Positions 8,262 to 16,382 of a stretch of DNA of 34,089 nucleotides are shown in pieces. Origin of the DNA: Aneurinibacillus tyrosinisolvens (GTDB lineage Bacteria > Bacillota > Bacilli > Aneurinibacillales > Aneurinibacillaceae); contig NZ_BBWZ01000047.1 in the NCBI RefSeq assembly GCF_001015055.1, positions 1 through 34,089 on the forward strand. The letters run 5' to 3'. Within the stretch, counting starts at the first letter, position 1, and the number at the start of each line of letters is the position of its first letter. The notes under the pieces were generated by a model, which worked only from the letters and a program-made list of their open reading frames with translations, was not told the DNA's origin and searched no databases. The position numbers were made by a program, and so were the translations under genes.

Positions 8262-9011
8262 TACGCGCGCCTTCCGGAAGGAAGACGAGCAATTTTTCTC
8301 TTAAAGCTACAGGATTCATCCCCTGCTGGACACCGACAATTCCTTCCAGCGCGATAGTATGATATAACACTTCTTCCTTTGACTTTCCTTTTAGCTTCTC
8401 AGCAAACGGGAAAAAGAAAAGGTTCGCAAACGCTACCCCGTAGAGCGTAGCAGAGAAGGCGGCGCTGATTTTAGGGCCAAGCGACTCAGGGTGATCCAGC
8501 TCTCTCATGATTAAAATCATGTGCATTACCGTTCCCATAATCCCGATTGTCGGACAGTATCCGCCTGCCGCTTCAAAAACTTTAGCCCCCCGCTGATGGC
8601 GGGATTCCATTGCCGAGATATCATATTCAAGCATTTCACCGATAACGGACTGGTCCACGCCATCAATCGCGCTGCGCAGCCCCCGGACGATGAATTTGTC
8701 ATCGATTTGTTCGATTTCCTGTTCGAGGGAAAGCAGCCCCTCTCTGCGCGCTTTGCTTGCCAGATTTTCCATTAAATCTATCAGCTTGATAAAATCGATT
8801 GGTTTATTATTAAAAATCTTCGTAACCAGCTTTGGGATTGTTTTAACTTCTTTGACCGTAACCGAAAGAACGGTGGCCCCTGCAGTCGCACCCAAAACAA
8901 GGATAAGGGAAGATGGACTGAAAAGAAAACCAAGCTGCCCCCCTCGAGCATGAACCCAACAACAACTGCTATTATGGATACGACGATTCCTATAAGTGAG
9001 GTTAAATCCAT
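8221..9011 (-). pseudogene. motA: Flagellar motor stator protein MotA, reading frame broken by a 1-base shift
   Basis: The expected protein (about 263 residues, MotA/TolQ/ExbB proton-channel family, four membrane helices) is split over two frames. The true N-terminus MDLTSLIGIVVSIIAVVVGF starts at 9011 with AGGGG 8 bases upstream. After MLEGG the frame is lost at a run of six G (8938-8943, C on the plus strand). The remainder, QLGFLFSPSSLILVLGATAG through FLPEGARN, continues in the neighbouring frame down to the stop at 8221. Seven G would restore MLEGGQLGFLFSPSS, which is what the family shows (LEGG-H/Q-LG). The frame that continues can be opened from 9018, but its first 30 residues (MLNGFNLTYRN...) do not look like MotA. 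It is either a sequencing or assembly error, a slippage site, or a true mutation. Confidence 0.8.
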
Positions 9012-9052
9012 TCAACATCCCCTGTTTCTCTCTATAATTTTGTCTCCTATAT

Positions 9053-9078
9053 ATATCGGCATAAAGCGGACAACTTTA
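9053..9078 (-). promoter_or_regulatory. Sigma-D (flagellar) promoter of motA-motB
   Basis: Minus strand: TAAA (9075-9078), 14 bp, then GCCGATAT (9053-9060). This matches the sigma-D/FliA consensus TAAA-N13-15-GCCGATAA at all but the last base. It lies 42 bp upstream of the motA start, which supports a motility role for the pair. Confidence 0.85.
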
Positions 9079-9114
9079 AGAACAATTTAAAATAAATTAG
9101 CAGGCAGCAGTGAA

Positions 9115-9148
9115 AAATAAAAAAAGCCAGCAGTATTTATCTGCTGGC
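9115..9148 (-). terminator. Terminator of the tenA gene
   Basis: A perfect 8-bp stem GCCAGCAG / CTGCTGGC (9126-9148, 7-base loop) followed on the minus strand by TTTTTTTATTTTT. It lies 9 bp after the tenA stop. Confidence 0.9.
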
Positions 9149-9157
9149 TCTACCCGC

Positions 9158-9844
9158 CTATATCGGCCAATTCTCTCTTTTGTAAACCATCTCCCAGAAC
9201 ATATACTCAAATTTCGTCGTTGTAACAAAATGCCCCTCAAGACGGTTTAACTCCCGTTCCGGAAGCCCTTCTGCCAGCCTGTTCAGTAACGAGGCCATCC
9301 ACCCTGCCATTTCGTCCATTTCTTCTGAAGCGTACATTTTAATCCATTCATGGTAAAGCGGCTGCGCTTCCGGAAGGCCTGCTGCGTACAGGCGTTTTCC
9401 AAGGTGGGCATATCCCCAAATACAGGGCAGCAAGCAGGCCACCAGATCAGCCAGCGCACCGCTCTGCGCCACCGATAGCATATACCTGGTGTAGGCGAGA
9501 TTCATAGGTGAGGGCACAGTTGCTTCTAACTCTTCCTTACTTATCCCGAATTTCGCGGCATACTGCCTGTGTAGTTCCATCTCCGTATGTAAGAGCCCTT
9601 CTGTTACACGCGAGAACAGTTCCATCGTCTCCAGGCTGTCGGCCTTAATTACCCCATAAGCAAACAGCTTTGCATAGTCGATAAGATATACATAATCCTG
9701 GCACATGTAATAGCGAAACGCCTCTGTATCAAGCGTGCCATCACCAATTCCTTTAACAAACGGATGGTAAAGATACTTTTCCCAATACTCTGCTCCTGTT
9801 TGCAGCAAGCGATCGGTAAACTTTTTAGATTGCGATTGTTCCAT
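9158..9844 (-). CDS. tenA: Thiaminase II / aminopyrimidine aminohydrolase TenA
   Basis: 228 residues, all-helical TenA fold, with TenA hallmarks FRYYMCQDYVYLIDYAKLF near 45-62 and the CLLPCIWGY segment that should hold the catalytic Cys. It salvages the pyrimidine part of thiamin by hydrolysing aminopyrimidine breakdown products in the cytosol. B. subtilis TenA has 236 residues. The start at 9844 is preferred over an upstream ATG at 9883 because AAAGGA and GGGAGG precede it and MEQSQSKKFTDRLL aligns with family N-termini. It stands alone with its own terminator, with no other thiamin genes nearby. I saw no TPP riboswitch in the short 63-bp upstream region. Confidence 0.88.
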   Translation of the reverse strand: MEQSQSKKFTDRLLQTGAEYWEKYLYHPFVKGIGDGTLDTEAFRYYMCQDYVYLIDYAKLFAYGVIKADSLETMELFSRVTEGLLHTEMELHRQYAAKFGISKEELEATVPSPMNLAYTRYMLSVAQSGALADLVACLLPCIWGYAHLGKRLYAAGLPEAQPLYHEWIKMYASEEMDEMAGWMASLLNRLAEGLPERELNRLEGHFVTTTKFEYMFWEMVYKRENWPI

Positions 9845-9907
9845 GTAGATCCTTTGCCTCCCTTTGCTGTTCTTTGTCTTCATTATGGGAAGCGTGCAGT
9901 GCTGCTG

Positions 9908-10453
9908 TCAATGAAATAACTTTTTCCCTTCTTCATAAAGAATGTTCCCTACCTTCCATTTGCCCGCCTCTTTTACTAAAACGACTGTTTCTGTATGATT
10001 CCCGATAGACCAAGGCCCTTCCTCATACGGATAGAACTGTGATACGTATAGTGTCTGGCCCGGGCCTTTCTGTATAACCGTACGCTTATCCCAGGAGTAA
10101 TCGGGGATAAACAAATACATATCGTCCGAGCCTGGCACGGACCATCGCCCTTTATCAGGTCCCGTTATCTCGATTACAAGCCGCTCTTTTAAAAACCGCC
10201 TCTCAAATTCTGCGGCCATATATTTGCCTGTTTCTCTTTTCACTTCCCGTAAAGGCTTCGGTTTGTTTAAATCTATTTGCATCTGGTACGCACCGGCTAA
10301 CAACTGTTTGACTGTCTCCCTGGAAGGACTTGCCGTTTTACTCTCCTTCGCCTGAACTTTCGACACCGGAATCGGGGAAATACCCGCCGTAGGAATAACG
10401 AGAATGATGACTGCCAGCAGATACGCTGCAATATTTTTCCGCCTTTTGTTCAT
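9908..10453 (-). CDS. Secreted protein of unknown function (NTF2-like size)
   Basis: 181 residues with a clear signal peptide: basic MNKRRKN, a hydrophobic core, and possible cleavage after VQA near residue 30. The mature part has an N-terminal helix (VKQLLAGAYQMQIDL) and ends with a beta-rich segment (ETVVLVKEAGKWKVGNILYEEG). Such a final 'W-K-V' strand is common in NTF2-like and DUF3993-type Bacillus proteins, but I do not recognise the family with certainty. The start is well supported by AGGAGG 7 bases upstream. It reads from its own start, 63 bp upstream of tenA on the same strand, so the two might be co-transcribed; no terminator is seen between them. Confidence 0.7.
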   Translation of the reverse strand: MNKRRKNIAAYLLAVIILVIPTAGISPIPVSKVQAKESKTASPSRETVKQLLAGAYQMQIDLNKPKPLREVKRETGKYMAAEFERRFLKERLVIEITGPDKGRWSVPGSDDMYLFIPDYSWDKRTVIQKGPGQTLYVSQFYPYEEGPWSIGNHTETVVLVKEAGKWKVGNILYEEGKKLFH

Positions 10454-10560
10454 ACGGAACCCTCCTGTCTGTATGTAAAGCATACCAATAACACGATGAA
10501 ACCTGTGGAATCATTACTGTCCTTTACCACTAAAAATTCCGGTTGAAAGCGAATAAGGAC

Positions 10561-10606
10561 AAAAAGAAAAAAGCGAAGCGCAACAGGTAACTGTTACACT
10601 CCGCTT
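10561..10606 (-). terminator. Terminator of the LCP ligase gene
   Basis: A 16-bp stem with a few G-T pairs (10571-10586 with 10591-10606, loop of 4) followed on the minus strand by TTTTTTCTTTTT. It sits 38 bp after the stop at 10644. Confidence 0.88.
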
Positions 10607-10643
10607 TATGATAAAACGCAATTTCATTTGTTACTTCTCTCTG

Positions 10644-11588
10644 CTATTGCTGTCCTGTAGTCCCGTCGGAAGGCGGCAGGCCAAGAAGCTCCTGAATATA
10701 TTTCCTCGTTCTATCCCTTCTTGGATCGATTACATCCGCCCCGCGAACTCTTTTCGTACGCAGAATATTTGCCGGCGGAATTTGTTCGGTTTGCAAGTTA
10801 TTCATATCAATTTTGTATCCGAGATTGGCTAAACGAAGCATATCGCTTGAGCCCATATTGGTCGTAACATAGGGGGTCACTGCTTCCAGAACGCTCGGTA
10901 TTCTTAGAATGTTTGTCCCGCTTATGACCTTGGATCCGAGCGCTTTGATGAGTTTGCGCTGTCGTTCTGTCCTCGTGAAATCACCCATTTTGTCATGGCG
11001 GAACCTTGCGTATTGAAGCGCTTTGCTGCCGTCGAGGTGCTGCATTCCCTTTTTCAGGTGGATATCGAACTGCCCGTTGTTGTCGTAAAGAACATAGTCC
11101 ATATCCTTCTCTACATACATATCAACACCACCAACGGCATCTACTACTTTTTCAAATCCTTTAAAATCAGTCACAACATAATATTGAATCGGCAGCCCGG
11201 TCAAATCTTCCACCGCCTGTGCCATTAACTCCGGCCCGCCAAGCTCGTATGCACTGTTAATTCTATTTTTCTTGTGTCCCGGGATATCCACCCAGGAATC
11301 GCGAAGAATAGAAAAGAGATGGGCTTTTTTCGTTACAGGATCAATGCTCGCAAGGAGGATCGTATCCGAACGAGTCGATTGCTCATAATCCCTTTTATCT
11401 ACGCCGAGGAGAAGTACGTTCACTCTTTCCGTTCCTTTCCACTCGGGAAGGGAGGTTGAACTTGCGGGTTGTTTTACTTTCGAACTGAAAGAGTAGAATG
11501 AATAGGCAAAATAGCCGAAAACTGCCGCAGCAGATATAAGAAGGAGAACCAGTACTGTTACAAATATTTTTTTTATCATAGAAATCAA
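10644..11588 (-). CDS. LytR-CpsA-Psr (LCP) family cell-wall glycopolymer ligase
   Basis: 314 residues. LCP enzymes attach teichoic acids or other glycopolymers from undecaprenyl carriers to peptidoglycan on the outer face of the membrane. One N-terminal membrane helix (about 5-28) is followed by the LCP domain (about 50-245) with LLLGVDKR, STRSDTILLASIDP (Arg/Asp ligands), ILRDSWVDIPGH, NSAYELGG, GGVDMYV and QYARFRHD...GDFTRTERQRKL, all family signatures. The start shown is a TTG with AAAGGA 7 bases upstream; an ATG three codons later (11579) is the alternative. It is a monocistronic unit with a strong terminator. Among LCP paralogues (TagT/U/V) I cannot assign a specific one. Confidence 0.9.
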   Translation of the reverse strand: MISMIKKIFVTVLVLLLISAAAVFGYFAYSFYSFSSKVKQPASSTSLPEWKGTERVNVLLLGVDKRDYEQSTRSDTILLASIDPVTKKAHLFSILRDSWVDIPGHKKNRINSAYELGGPELMAQAVEDLTGLPIQYYVVTDFKGFEKVVDAVGGVDMYVEKDMDYVLYDNNGQFDIHLKKGMQHLDGSKALQYARFRHDKMGDFTRTERQRKLIKALGSKVISGTNILRIPSVLEAVTPYVTTNMGSSDMLRLANLGYKIDMNNLQTEQIPPANILRTKRVRGADVIDPRRDRTRKYIQELLGLPPSDGTTGQQ

Positions 11589-11681
11589 CAGAACATCCTT
11601 TCTTTACAGTGAGCAAAACACCATTATTTATTATAGTCATATCTCCTTCTTTTAGCACTACAATTATTTGGAACAAAAAAG

Positions 11682-11725
11682 AAGAGAAATAAAAAAAAGA
11701 AGGCCGCAACCCCTTTTTATTTCTC
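11682..11725 (-). terminator. Possible A/T-rich terminator after the rhodanese gene
   Basis: Minus strand: AAATAAAAAGG and CCTTC followed by TTTTTTTTATTT can pair into an A-T-rich hairpin with a T-run. It overlaps the last codons of the rhodanese gene. The stem is weak. Confidence 0.4.
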
Positions 11726-12025
11726 TACCTCACCCGGCCATTCGAGCATGCCGCCCGCCATGCTTTTTACCTTATATCCATTCTCGGCCAACCACTCGGA
11801 AGCCCTCCCGCTTCGGTTGCCGCTGCGGCAAACAAGAATATAGTCTGTCTCTTTATCCAGCTCGGCAACACGGTTAGGAAGATGGCTAAGGGGCAAATGC
11901 TGGGCGCCCGGGATGCGGCCAGCCGCAACCTCCTCATCCTCACGCACATCTACAATGTTCAGCTTCTCACCTTTTTTCAGCCGTTCATTTACTTCCTGTG
12001 TTGAAATTTCTTCATACATTTTCAT
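11717..12025 (-). CDS. Single-domain rhodanese-like sulfurtransferase
   Basis: 102 residues, one rhodanese domain, cytosolic, no signal peptide. The active-site loop CRSGNRS (Cys near residue 68) binds persulfide sulfur; the N-terminal part has EISTQEVNERL and VDVREDEEV as in the family. It may carry sulfur or reduce disulfides; the substrate is unknown. The start is the ATG at 12025 with AGGAGG 8 bases upstream; a GTG one codon earlier is possible. It follows ccdA by 22 bp on the same strand, so the two form an operon. This pairing points to thiol/disulfide or persulfide chemistry connected with the CcdA membrane electron carrier. Confidence 0.88.
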   Translation of the reverse strand: MKMYEEISTQEVNERLKKGEKLNIVDVREDEEVAAGRIPGAQHLPLSHLPNRVAELDKETDYILVCRSGNRSGRASEWLAENGYKVKSMAGGMLEWPGEVEK

Positions 12026-12047
12026 CACCTATTCCTCCTTTTCTTCT

Positions 12048-12770
12048 TTAAATATTCCCAAAAAACGTAAAGGAAGACAACCAGGCGCTAATTTGCTGCA
12101 TTTGTCCTGTGTAAATCAATATCCCCATTCCAATGAGAATCCACCCGCTTATGACCTTAATCACCGGCATCCACTGGTTCAGCCTGCGAATGGATTTTAC
12201 AGAATATAGCATGATAATGGAAATAACGAAAAACGGAAGGCCCAGCCCGAGCGAATAAACGGATAATAGAAACATCCCTGTATTCACCGTTGCTGCATTT
12301 CCCGCAAGCAAAAGAATTGAAGATAATGCCAGACCGACGCAGGGCGTCCATCCGGCTGCGAACGCCATTCCCAACAGCATAGATGAGAACCATTTTCCGG
12401 TCTTGATACGTGACATATCAAACCGTTTCTCACTTGCCAGAAAATTCAGATTTAACCAACCGATCGTCTGGAAACCAAACACCACAATCAGAATGCCGCT
12501 TAACTGCTCAAACAGCTGGCGATTCGACCGGAGGAACTGGCCCAGGTAGCTGGCAGTTGCTCCAAACAAAACGAACACCACAGAGAACCCAACAATAAAA
12601 GCCAGCGAGCGGAGCAAGAGGGTGCTGCGCCGTATGACAAGCTTGTCATCCTGCACCATGCCGCCTGTTAAGTGCGTAATATAGGCCGGAATGAGCGGAA
12701 ATACACACGGAGAGAAAAAAGAAATCAAACCTGCGATCCAGGCGAATGATACGGATACCGACTGCTGCAT
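12048..12770 (-). CDS. ccdA: CcdA-type thiol-disulfide electron carrier (cytochrome c biogenesis)
   Basis: 240 residues, six predicted membrane helices, DsbD-transmembrane family. The two redox cysteines are in FSPCVFPLIPAY (Cys22) and GWTPCVGLAL. CcdA moves reducing equivalents from cytosolic thioredoxin to extracellular thiol proteins used in cytochrome c maturation or spore formation. GAGGTGGTTGT precedes the ATG. It is the first gene of a two-gene unit with the rhodanese. No ResA/StoA-type thioredoxin lies next to it in this window, so its extracellular partner is presumably elsewhere. Confidence 0.9.
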   Translation of the reverse strand: MQQSVSVSFAWIAGLISFFSPCVFPLIPAYITHLTGGMVQDDKLVIRRSTLLLRSLAFIVGFSVVFVLFGATASYLGQFLRSNRQLFEQLSGILIVVFGFQTIGWLNLNFLASEKRFDMSRIKTGKWFSSMLLGMAFAAGWTPCVGLALSSILLLAGNAATVNTGMFLLSVYSLGLGLPFFVISIIMLYSVKSIRRLNQWMPVIKVISGWILIGMGILIYTGQMQQISAWLSSFTFFGNI

Positions 12771-12819
12771 ACAACCACCTCTTTAGCATTTTCGCACACT
12801 ACTAAACTCCTATGCAAGC

Positions 12820-12844
12820 AAAAAAACCGCACGTTTTGTGCGAT
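12820..12844 (-). terminator. Terminator of the isochorismatase-like gene
   Basis: A 7-bp stem (ATCGCAC / GTGCGGT with one wobble, 12826-12844) followed on the minus strand by TTTTTTTGC, 12 bp after the stop at 12856. It insulates ccdA from the upstream gene. Confidence 0.8.
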
Positions 12845-12855
12845 TTCCTGTTTCT

Positions 12856-13470
12856 TCACTCGATTGTTACTTTTCCGTCCTTAACAGTAAAATGAAGTGC
12901 ACTTTGCGGCCTCGTATCCGCTTTTAGGACATTTCTTATAATATGCAAAGCTGTCTCATTATCTTCTGTATGGTTGGAAGCAACACAATCAGAAGGGACA
13001 TGAAGGTAGAAATCACGCATATAAGCGTCATTTGATGTAAACAGCACGCAGCTATTCCCCGCCAACCCTGCAATAATGAGCGTTTCTGCTCCAAAGTAGT
13101 CAAGCAGCGTGTCCAGAACGGTGGAATAGAAGCCTGAGTGCTTTGGTTTTACAACAAAGTAGTCATCCTCCTCGGGCAGCAGCTGCTCAACGAACGGTTT
13201 GCCCCGTACGCCTTCACTTACTGCGTGCGTAACAAGCTTGAGGAAATCAGACTGCCATTTTCCGTAGTTATCGTTTACGTAAATAACAGGGATGCCCGCT
13301 TGTTTTGCCCGTTTCTTTAAAGAAGCAATATTTTCCGCTGCTGGCAGGGCATTGTCCAGGAGAAGATCACCTTCCTCGAACTCAAAATCATTAATCACAT
13401 CAATTAACAAAAGGGCGATACTGGACTTGTCAGGAGCATTTCCATGCAAATCTTCATTTTTTGCCGGCAT
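12856..13470 (-). CDS. Isochorismatase-family cysteine hydrolase
   Basis: 204 residues with the catalytic triad of the family: Asp24 (LLIDVINDFEF), Lys in VVKPKHSGFYST and Cys in LAGNSCVLFTSNDA. The fold hydrolyses amides or vinyl ethers (nicotinamidase, isochorismatase, N-carbamoylsarcosine amidase and others); the substrate here cannot be read from sequence. A start at 13470 is chosen because GATGGAGGG lies just upstream. An in-frame ATG at 13551 adds 27 poorly conserved residues. It is monocistronic with its own terminator. The 261 bp up to the divergent RsbR-like gene hold no promoter I would defend. Confidence 0.85.
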   Translation of the reverse strand: MPAKNEDLHGNAPDKSSIALLLIDVINDFEFEEGDLLLDNALPAAENIASLKKRAKQAGIPVIYVNDNYGKWQSDFLKLVTHAVSEGVRGKPFVEQLLPEEDDYFVVKPKHSGFYSTVLDTLLDYFGAETLIIAGLAGNSCVLFTSNDAYMRDFYLHVPSDCVASNHTEDNETALHIIRNVLKADTRPQSALHFTVKDGKVTIE

Positions 13471-13731
13471 TCCGTCCCTCCATCTTTCTGATTCATCCCA
13501 TATGTCTTGCACATAGTAAGTATCTACCTCTTGTTTCCCAATGAAAAACATTCGTTCCTATGTTTCCACAAACTGCAAAGGCGGCATACACGATTCAGAG
13601 AAAAGCTTTGATTTCGCACCTTTGCCGCTTCAAGCATTTTAAACGGTGGAATAATAGAGTTATCTGTAATAGGCTGAAAGAAGTGCCAATAGACCGCGGC
13701 AAGCTAGTTATGTAACAAAGGAGGAAATGGT

Positions 13732-14550
13732 TTGAATCCAATTGAAGCGATCTCAGCGCATCTTATTCATAAAAAGGAACAAGTAGGCAGTGAAATCATT
13801 GCCGACATTACAAAGAGGCTTGATATTTCGGTCGAGGGTGATGAAATCGAAGCAAGTATGATCGATTTTCCCATTCTTGTCGGAGTGATGGGGAAATCCC
13901 TCGTATCTTCTAATGAGGAAATCTATAGTGAATTAATTAAGTGGAGCCATGCGGCGGGGGAGCGAAATATAGGGAGAGGAAAAAGGATTAGCCAATCACT
14001 CGAGTTTTTCCCTGCCATCCGCACAGTTTTTATCCGGTATATCGGACAATTGTCGATCACAAACAAAGCTTCGGCCGAGGAATTTGTCTTTATTGCTGAA
14101 CGAATCAATTATATTCTCGATGTCGCAATGAACGAAACGATTAAAGTGCACGATCATTTCAAAGACCGGATTATTAGTGCAGCCTATGAAGAAGTCAGCG
14201 AGCTTTCTGCACCGATCGTTCCGATTCTGAAAGGAGTAGCCGTGCTTCCGCTTATCGGTTCGATAGATTCCCACAAGGCCAACCATATTTTAAACAACGT
14301 AATTCCGAAAGTAGCTGATTTGAAGTTCGAATGCCTGATTATCGACTTCTCGGGCATACATGTAATCGATACGATGGTCACTGATCACATTTTTAAAATC
14401 CACCGTATTTTGCGGCTGCTCGGCATCCAGGCGATGCTTACAGGCGTTCGCCCTACTCTCGCACAGACGGCGGTTGGCATCGGGATCGATTTCTCCTCTA
14501 TCAAGACGTACGCCACCGTCCAGCAGGCACTTGAATCCATCAGACGCTAA
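13732..14550 (+). CDS. RsbR-family stressosome protein (STAS domain)
   Basis: 272 residues. The N-terminal half (1-150) is an all-helical, non-haem-globin-like RsbR sensor domain. The C-terminal half (about 155-270) is a STAS domain with the RsbR signatures LPLIGSIDS, IIDFSGIHVIDTMV, LLGIQAMLTGVRPTLAQTAVGIGID. RsbR paralogues build the stressosome with RsbS and RsbT and feed the sigma-B pathway. Of the two phosphorylatable Thr of B. subtilis RsbRA, the one in VIDTMV is kept, while the one in IDT is Ser here (SIDS). The start is a TTG with AAAGGAGG 7 bases upstream. No rsbS/rsbT is adjacent, so it is an orphan paralogue. Confidence 0.9.
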   Translation: MNPIEAISAHLIHKKEQVGSEIIADITKRLDISVEGDEIEASMIDFPILVGVMGKSLVSSNEEIYSELIKWSHAAGERNIGRGKRISQSLEFFPAIRTVFIRYIGQLSITNKASAEEFVFIAERINYILDVAMNETIKVHDHFKDRIISAAYEEVSELSAPIVPILKGVAVLPLIGSIDSHKANHILNNVIPKVADLKFECLIIDFSGIHVIDTMVTDHIFKIHRILRLLGIQAMLTGVRPTLAQTAVGIGIDFSSIKTYATVQQALESIRR

Positions 14551-14557
14551 AAACCGA

Positions 14558-14593
14558 GAAAAACATCGCGTTTATGGTCTTGCGATGTTTTTC
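14558..14593. terminator. Bidirectional terminator between the rsbR paralogue and the SCP2 gene
   Basis: A perfect 12-bp stem (GAAAAACATCGC / GCGATGTTTTTC) with a 12-base loop. A-rich and T-rich flanks allow termination of both convergent genes, which stop 8 bp and 12 bp away. Confidence 0.82.
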
Positions 14594-14604
14594 TTATACT
14601 TGTT

Positions 14605-14934
14605 TTACGATTGATACTGCTTCACAATCTCCTGCAGCTTCAGTGCCAGCCCCATCTTTCCTTCTACTTTTAAACTGCCCATCATAAACGCCATCGCAGT
14701 ATTCAAATCACCTCTCAAAAACTTCAAGAAGTTTTTGTCTGAAAGAAACAGGGTAACTTCCGCTTCGTGTGGGGTTCCTTCTTCCACCTGTACCTTTCCA
14801 TCTTGGAGAATGATTTGGAACGATCCGCTTTCTTCGAGATTTACTTGAAAGGCTCTGTCTTTCTCATCTTTTATCAACTCCGGATTGGCGTTCATCTTAT
14901 CAACGAGAGCAGCTAATTCAGCTTGGATACTCAT
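14605..14934 (-). CDS. Small SCP2 sterol-transfer-like domain protein
   Basis: 109 residues forming a single SCP2 domain: helix MSIQAELAALVDKM, strands around FQVNLEESGSFQIILQDGKV, then VTLFLSDKNFLKFLRGDLNTAMAFMMGSLKVEGKM, the most typical stretch. SCP2 domains bind hydrophobic ligands such as fatty acyl chains. The specific role of stand-alone bacterial copies is not known. The start at 14934 is backed by GAGGGGG 8 bases upstream; an ATG at 14955 lacks a site. It is a single gene, converging with the rsbR paralogue. Confidence 0.88.
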   Translation of the reverse strand: MSIQAELAALVDKMNANPELIKDEKDRAFQVNLEESGSFQIILQDGKVQVEEGTPHEAEVTLFLSDKNFLKFLRGDLNTAMAFMMGSLKVEGKMGLALKLQEIVKQYQS

Positions 14935-15003
14935 ATGTACTTCCCCCTCATACACTGTAGGTTTATTACTAGTTTAGCATAACTAACAAACTTTTCTGAA
15001 CAC

Positions 15004-15052
15004 GAAAAAAAGAGGGGGCCGGTTTGCTCTCGCATAGAACAGACCAACCCCC
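15004..15052 (-). terminator. Terminator of the yodT-S-R-Q-like operon
   Basis: A 10-bp stem with two T-G pairs (GGGGGTTGGT at 15043-15052 with ACCGGCCCCC at 15014-15023), then CTCTTTTTTT on the minus strand, 16 bp after the stop of the M20 deacylase. Confidence 0.75.
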
Positions 15053-15068
15053 GGGTTTTTTCTGCTTT

Positions 15069-16343
15069 CTAAATAGCTCCTGCTTTTTTCTCCCCTGCCA
15101 CCCCGCACCACTGCATGATAGTAAGAGCGATAATTTCCGCACACTCCACTACTTTATCAAGCTCGATATATTCATTCGGATAATGCGCCATCCCTGTTAT
15201 ACCCGGGCCGAAAACGATGGCAGGCGTCCCCCCTACTTTGGCAAGCAGGCCGCCATCCGTTCCCCATGGAGAAGCTTCAATGAGCGGTTCTTCCCCCCGC
15301 ACGCTGCGATACGCATGAATTAACCGGTTCATCAGCTCGTGATCCGGCTCAATCATGCCCGGTACCCACTGCGCCCCGAACCATTCGAGCACAGGCGGGT
15401 GTTCCTTCAGCCAGTCGTCTTCAAGAGAAGATAAGGCCTTCTCCATCGCCCGCTTTGCATCCTCCATCTCTTCTTCGGGAGCGACTCCCATCCGGCCCTG
15501 AAGTTCCACGAGGTCAGGAACGGAGGAAGGCCATTCTCCCCCGTGGATGGAACCGATGTTAATCGGAATCGGGATCGGAATGTTTTGATACAAAGGATCG
15601 CTTATTTTTTCGTTTCGCTCCGTTTCGAGCTTGCGGACCGCATCAACCACGAGCATGCTTTTTTCAATCGCGCTTACGCCCTCGTAGCGCGTGCCGCCAT
15701 GTGCCGAGCGGCCTTTTACCTTGATGCGGAACCACATGGATCCCTGCTGCTTCGGAAAAATCTTCATTCCCGTCGGCTCCGGGATTAGAGCAGCATCTGC
15801 TTTATATCCACGTAGGATAGCCGCCAGCGTTCCCGAACCACCGCTTTCTTCTTCTACGACGCTTTGAAAAACAACATCGCCTTTTAACCGAATACCGAGC
15901 TGTTTTAAGCATTCTACTGCATAGAGCATGGCAATGTTGCCGCCCTTCATGTCGGTAACGCCGCGCCCGTACATTTTGCCGTCTTCTATCTTCCCGCTGA
16001 ACGGGTCGTCTTCCCACTGCTCCCTGTCTCCGGAAGGCACCACATCAATGTGGCCGTTTAGGATCAGTGATTTTCCGCCTCCTTCTCCCCGCCAGATTCC
16101 AACTACGTTCGGGCTTCCGCTAAAAACAGTCCGCGGAGAGCAAAAATAAGAGTGATGAATGAGCTCCTCCCCGCCCGGTTCCCACATATCGACTTCGAGG
16201 CCCATTGCCGCAAGCTTATCGGCCACCAGCTTCTGGGCGTCTGCCTCATTCCCCTGTATGCTTGGAGCCTGGACAACCTGCTGGAGAAAATGAACCGCTT
16301 CCTCACGATGCTCCTGCATCCACTGTTTAATGGTATCTTTCAT
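15069..16343 (-). CDS. yodQ: M20-family deacylase (ArgE/DapE type), YodQ-like
   Basis: 424 residues, cytosolic metallo-deacylase of the ArgE/DapE/ACY1 clan. Metal-site motifs are NGHIDVVP, GRGVTDMKGG and VVEEESGGSG; SAHGG marks the dimerisation lid; the last ligand is in the C-terminal GITGMAHYPNEY. B. subtilis YodQ has the same annotation and lies in the kamA locus. A plausible substrate is N6-acetyl-beta-lysine made by KamA and AblB, but this is inference. The start at 16343 (MKDTIKQW) has GGAGG 11 bases upstream; a GTG four codons earlier overlaps that site. It is the last gene of the four-gene operon, 39 bp after the CoA-transferase B subunit. Confidence 0.85.
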   Translation of the reverse strand: MKDTIKQWMQEHREEAVHFLQQVVQAPSIQGNEADAQKLVADKLAAMGLEVDMWEPGGEELIHHSYFCSPRTVFSGSPNVVGIWRGEGGGKSLILNGHIDVVPSGDREQWEDDPFSGKIEDGKMYGRGVTDMKGGNIAMLYAVECLKQLGIRLKGDVVFQSVVEEESGGSGTLAAILRGYKADAALIPEPTGMKIFPKQQGSMWFRIKVKGRSAHGGTRYEGVSAIEKSMLVVDAVRKLETERNEKISDPLYQNIPIPIPINIGSIHGGEWPSSVPDLVELQGRMGVAPEEEMEDAKRAMEKALSSLEDDWLKEHPPVLEWFGAQWVPGMIEPDHELMNRLIHAYRSVRGEEPLIEASPWGTDGGLLAKVGGTPAIVFGPGITGMAHYPNEYIELDKVVECAEIIALTIMQWCGVAGEKKAGAI

Positions 16344-16382
16344 ACGGGACAGCACCTCCGATTTTATATGTTTCCTCTTCCT

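Noticed and set aside
9845..9907. TPP riboswitch upstream of tenA
   Set aside because: Only 63 bp separate the genes and no CUGAGA-type thi-box was found on the minus strand.
11395..11709. Open frame of 104 residues across the LCP start, minus strand
   Set aside because: It overlaps the LCP N-terminus in another frame, has no family features and runs through the LCP 5' region.
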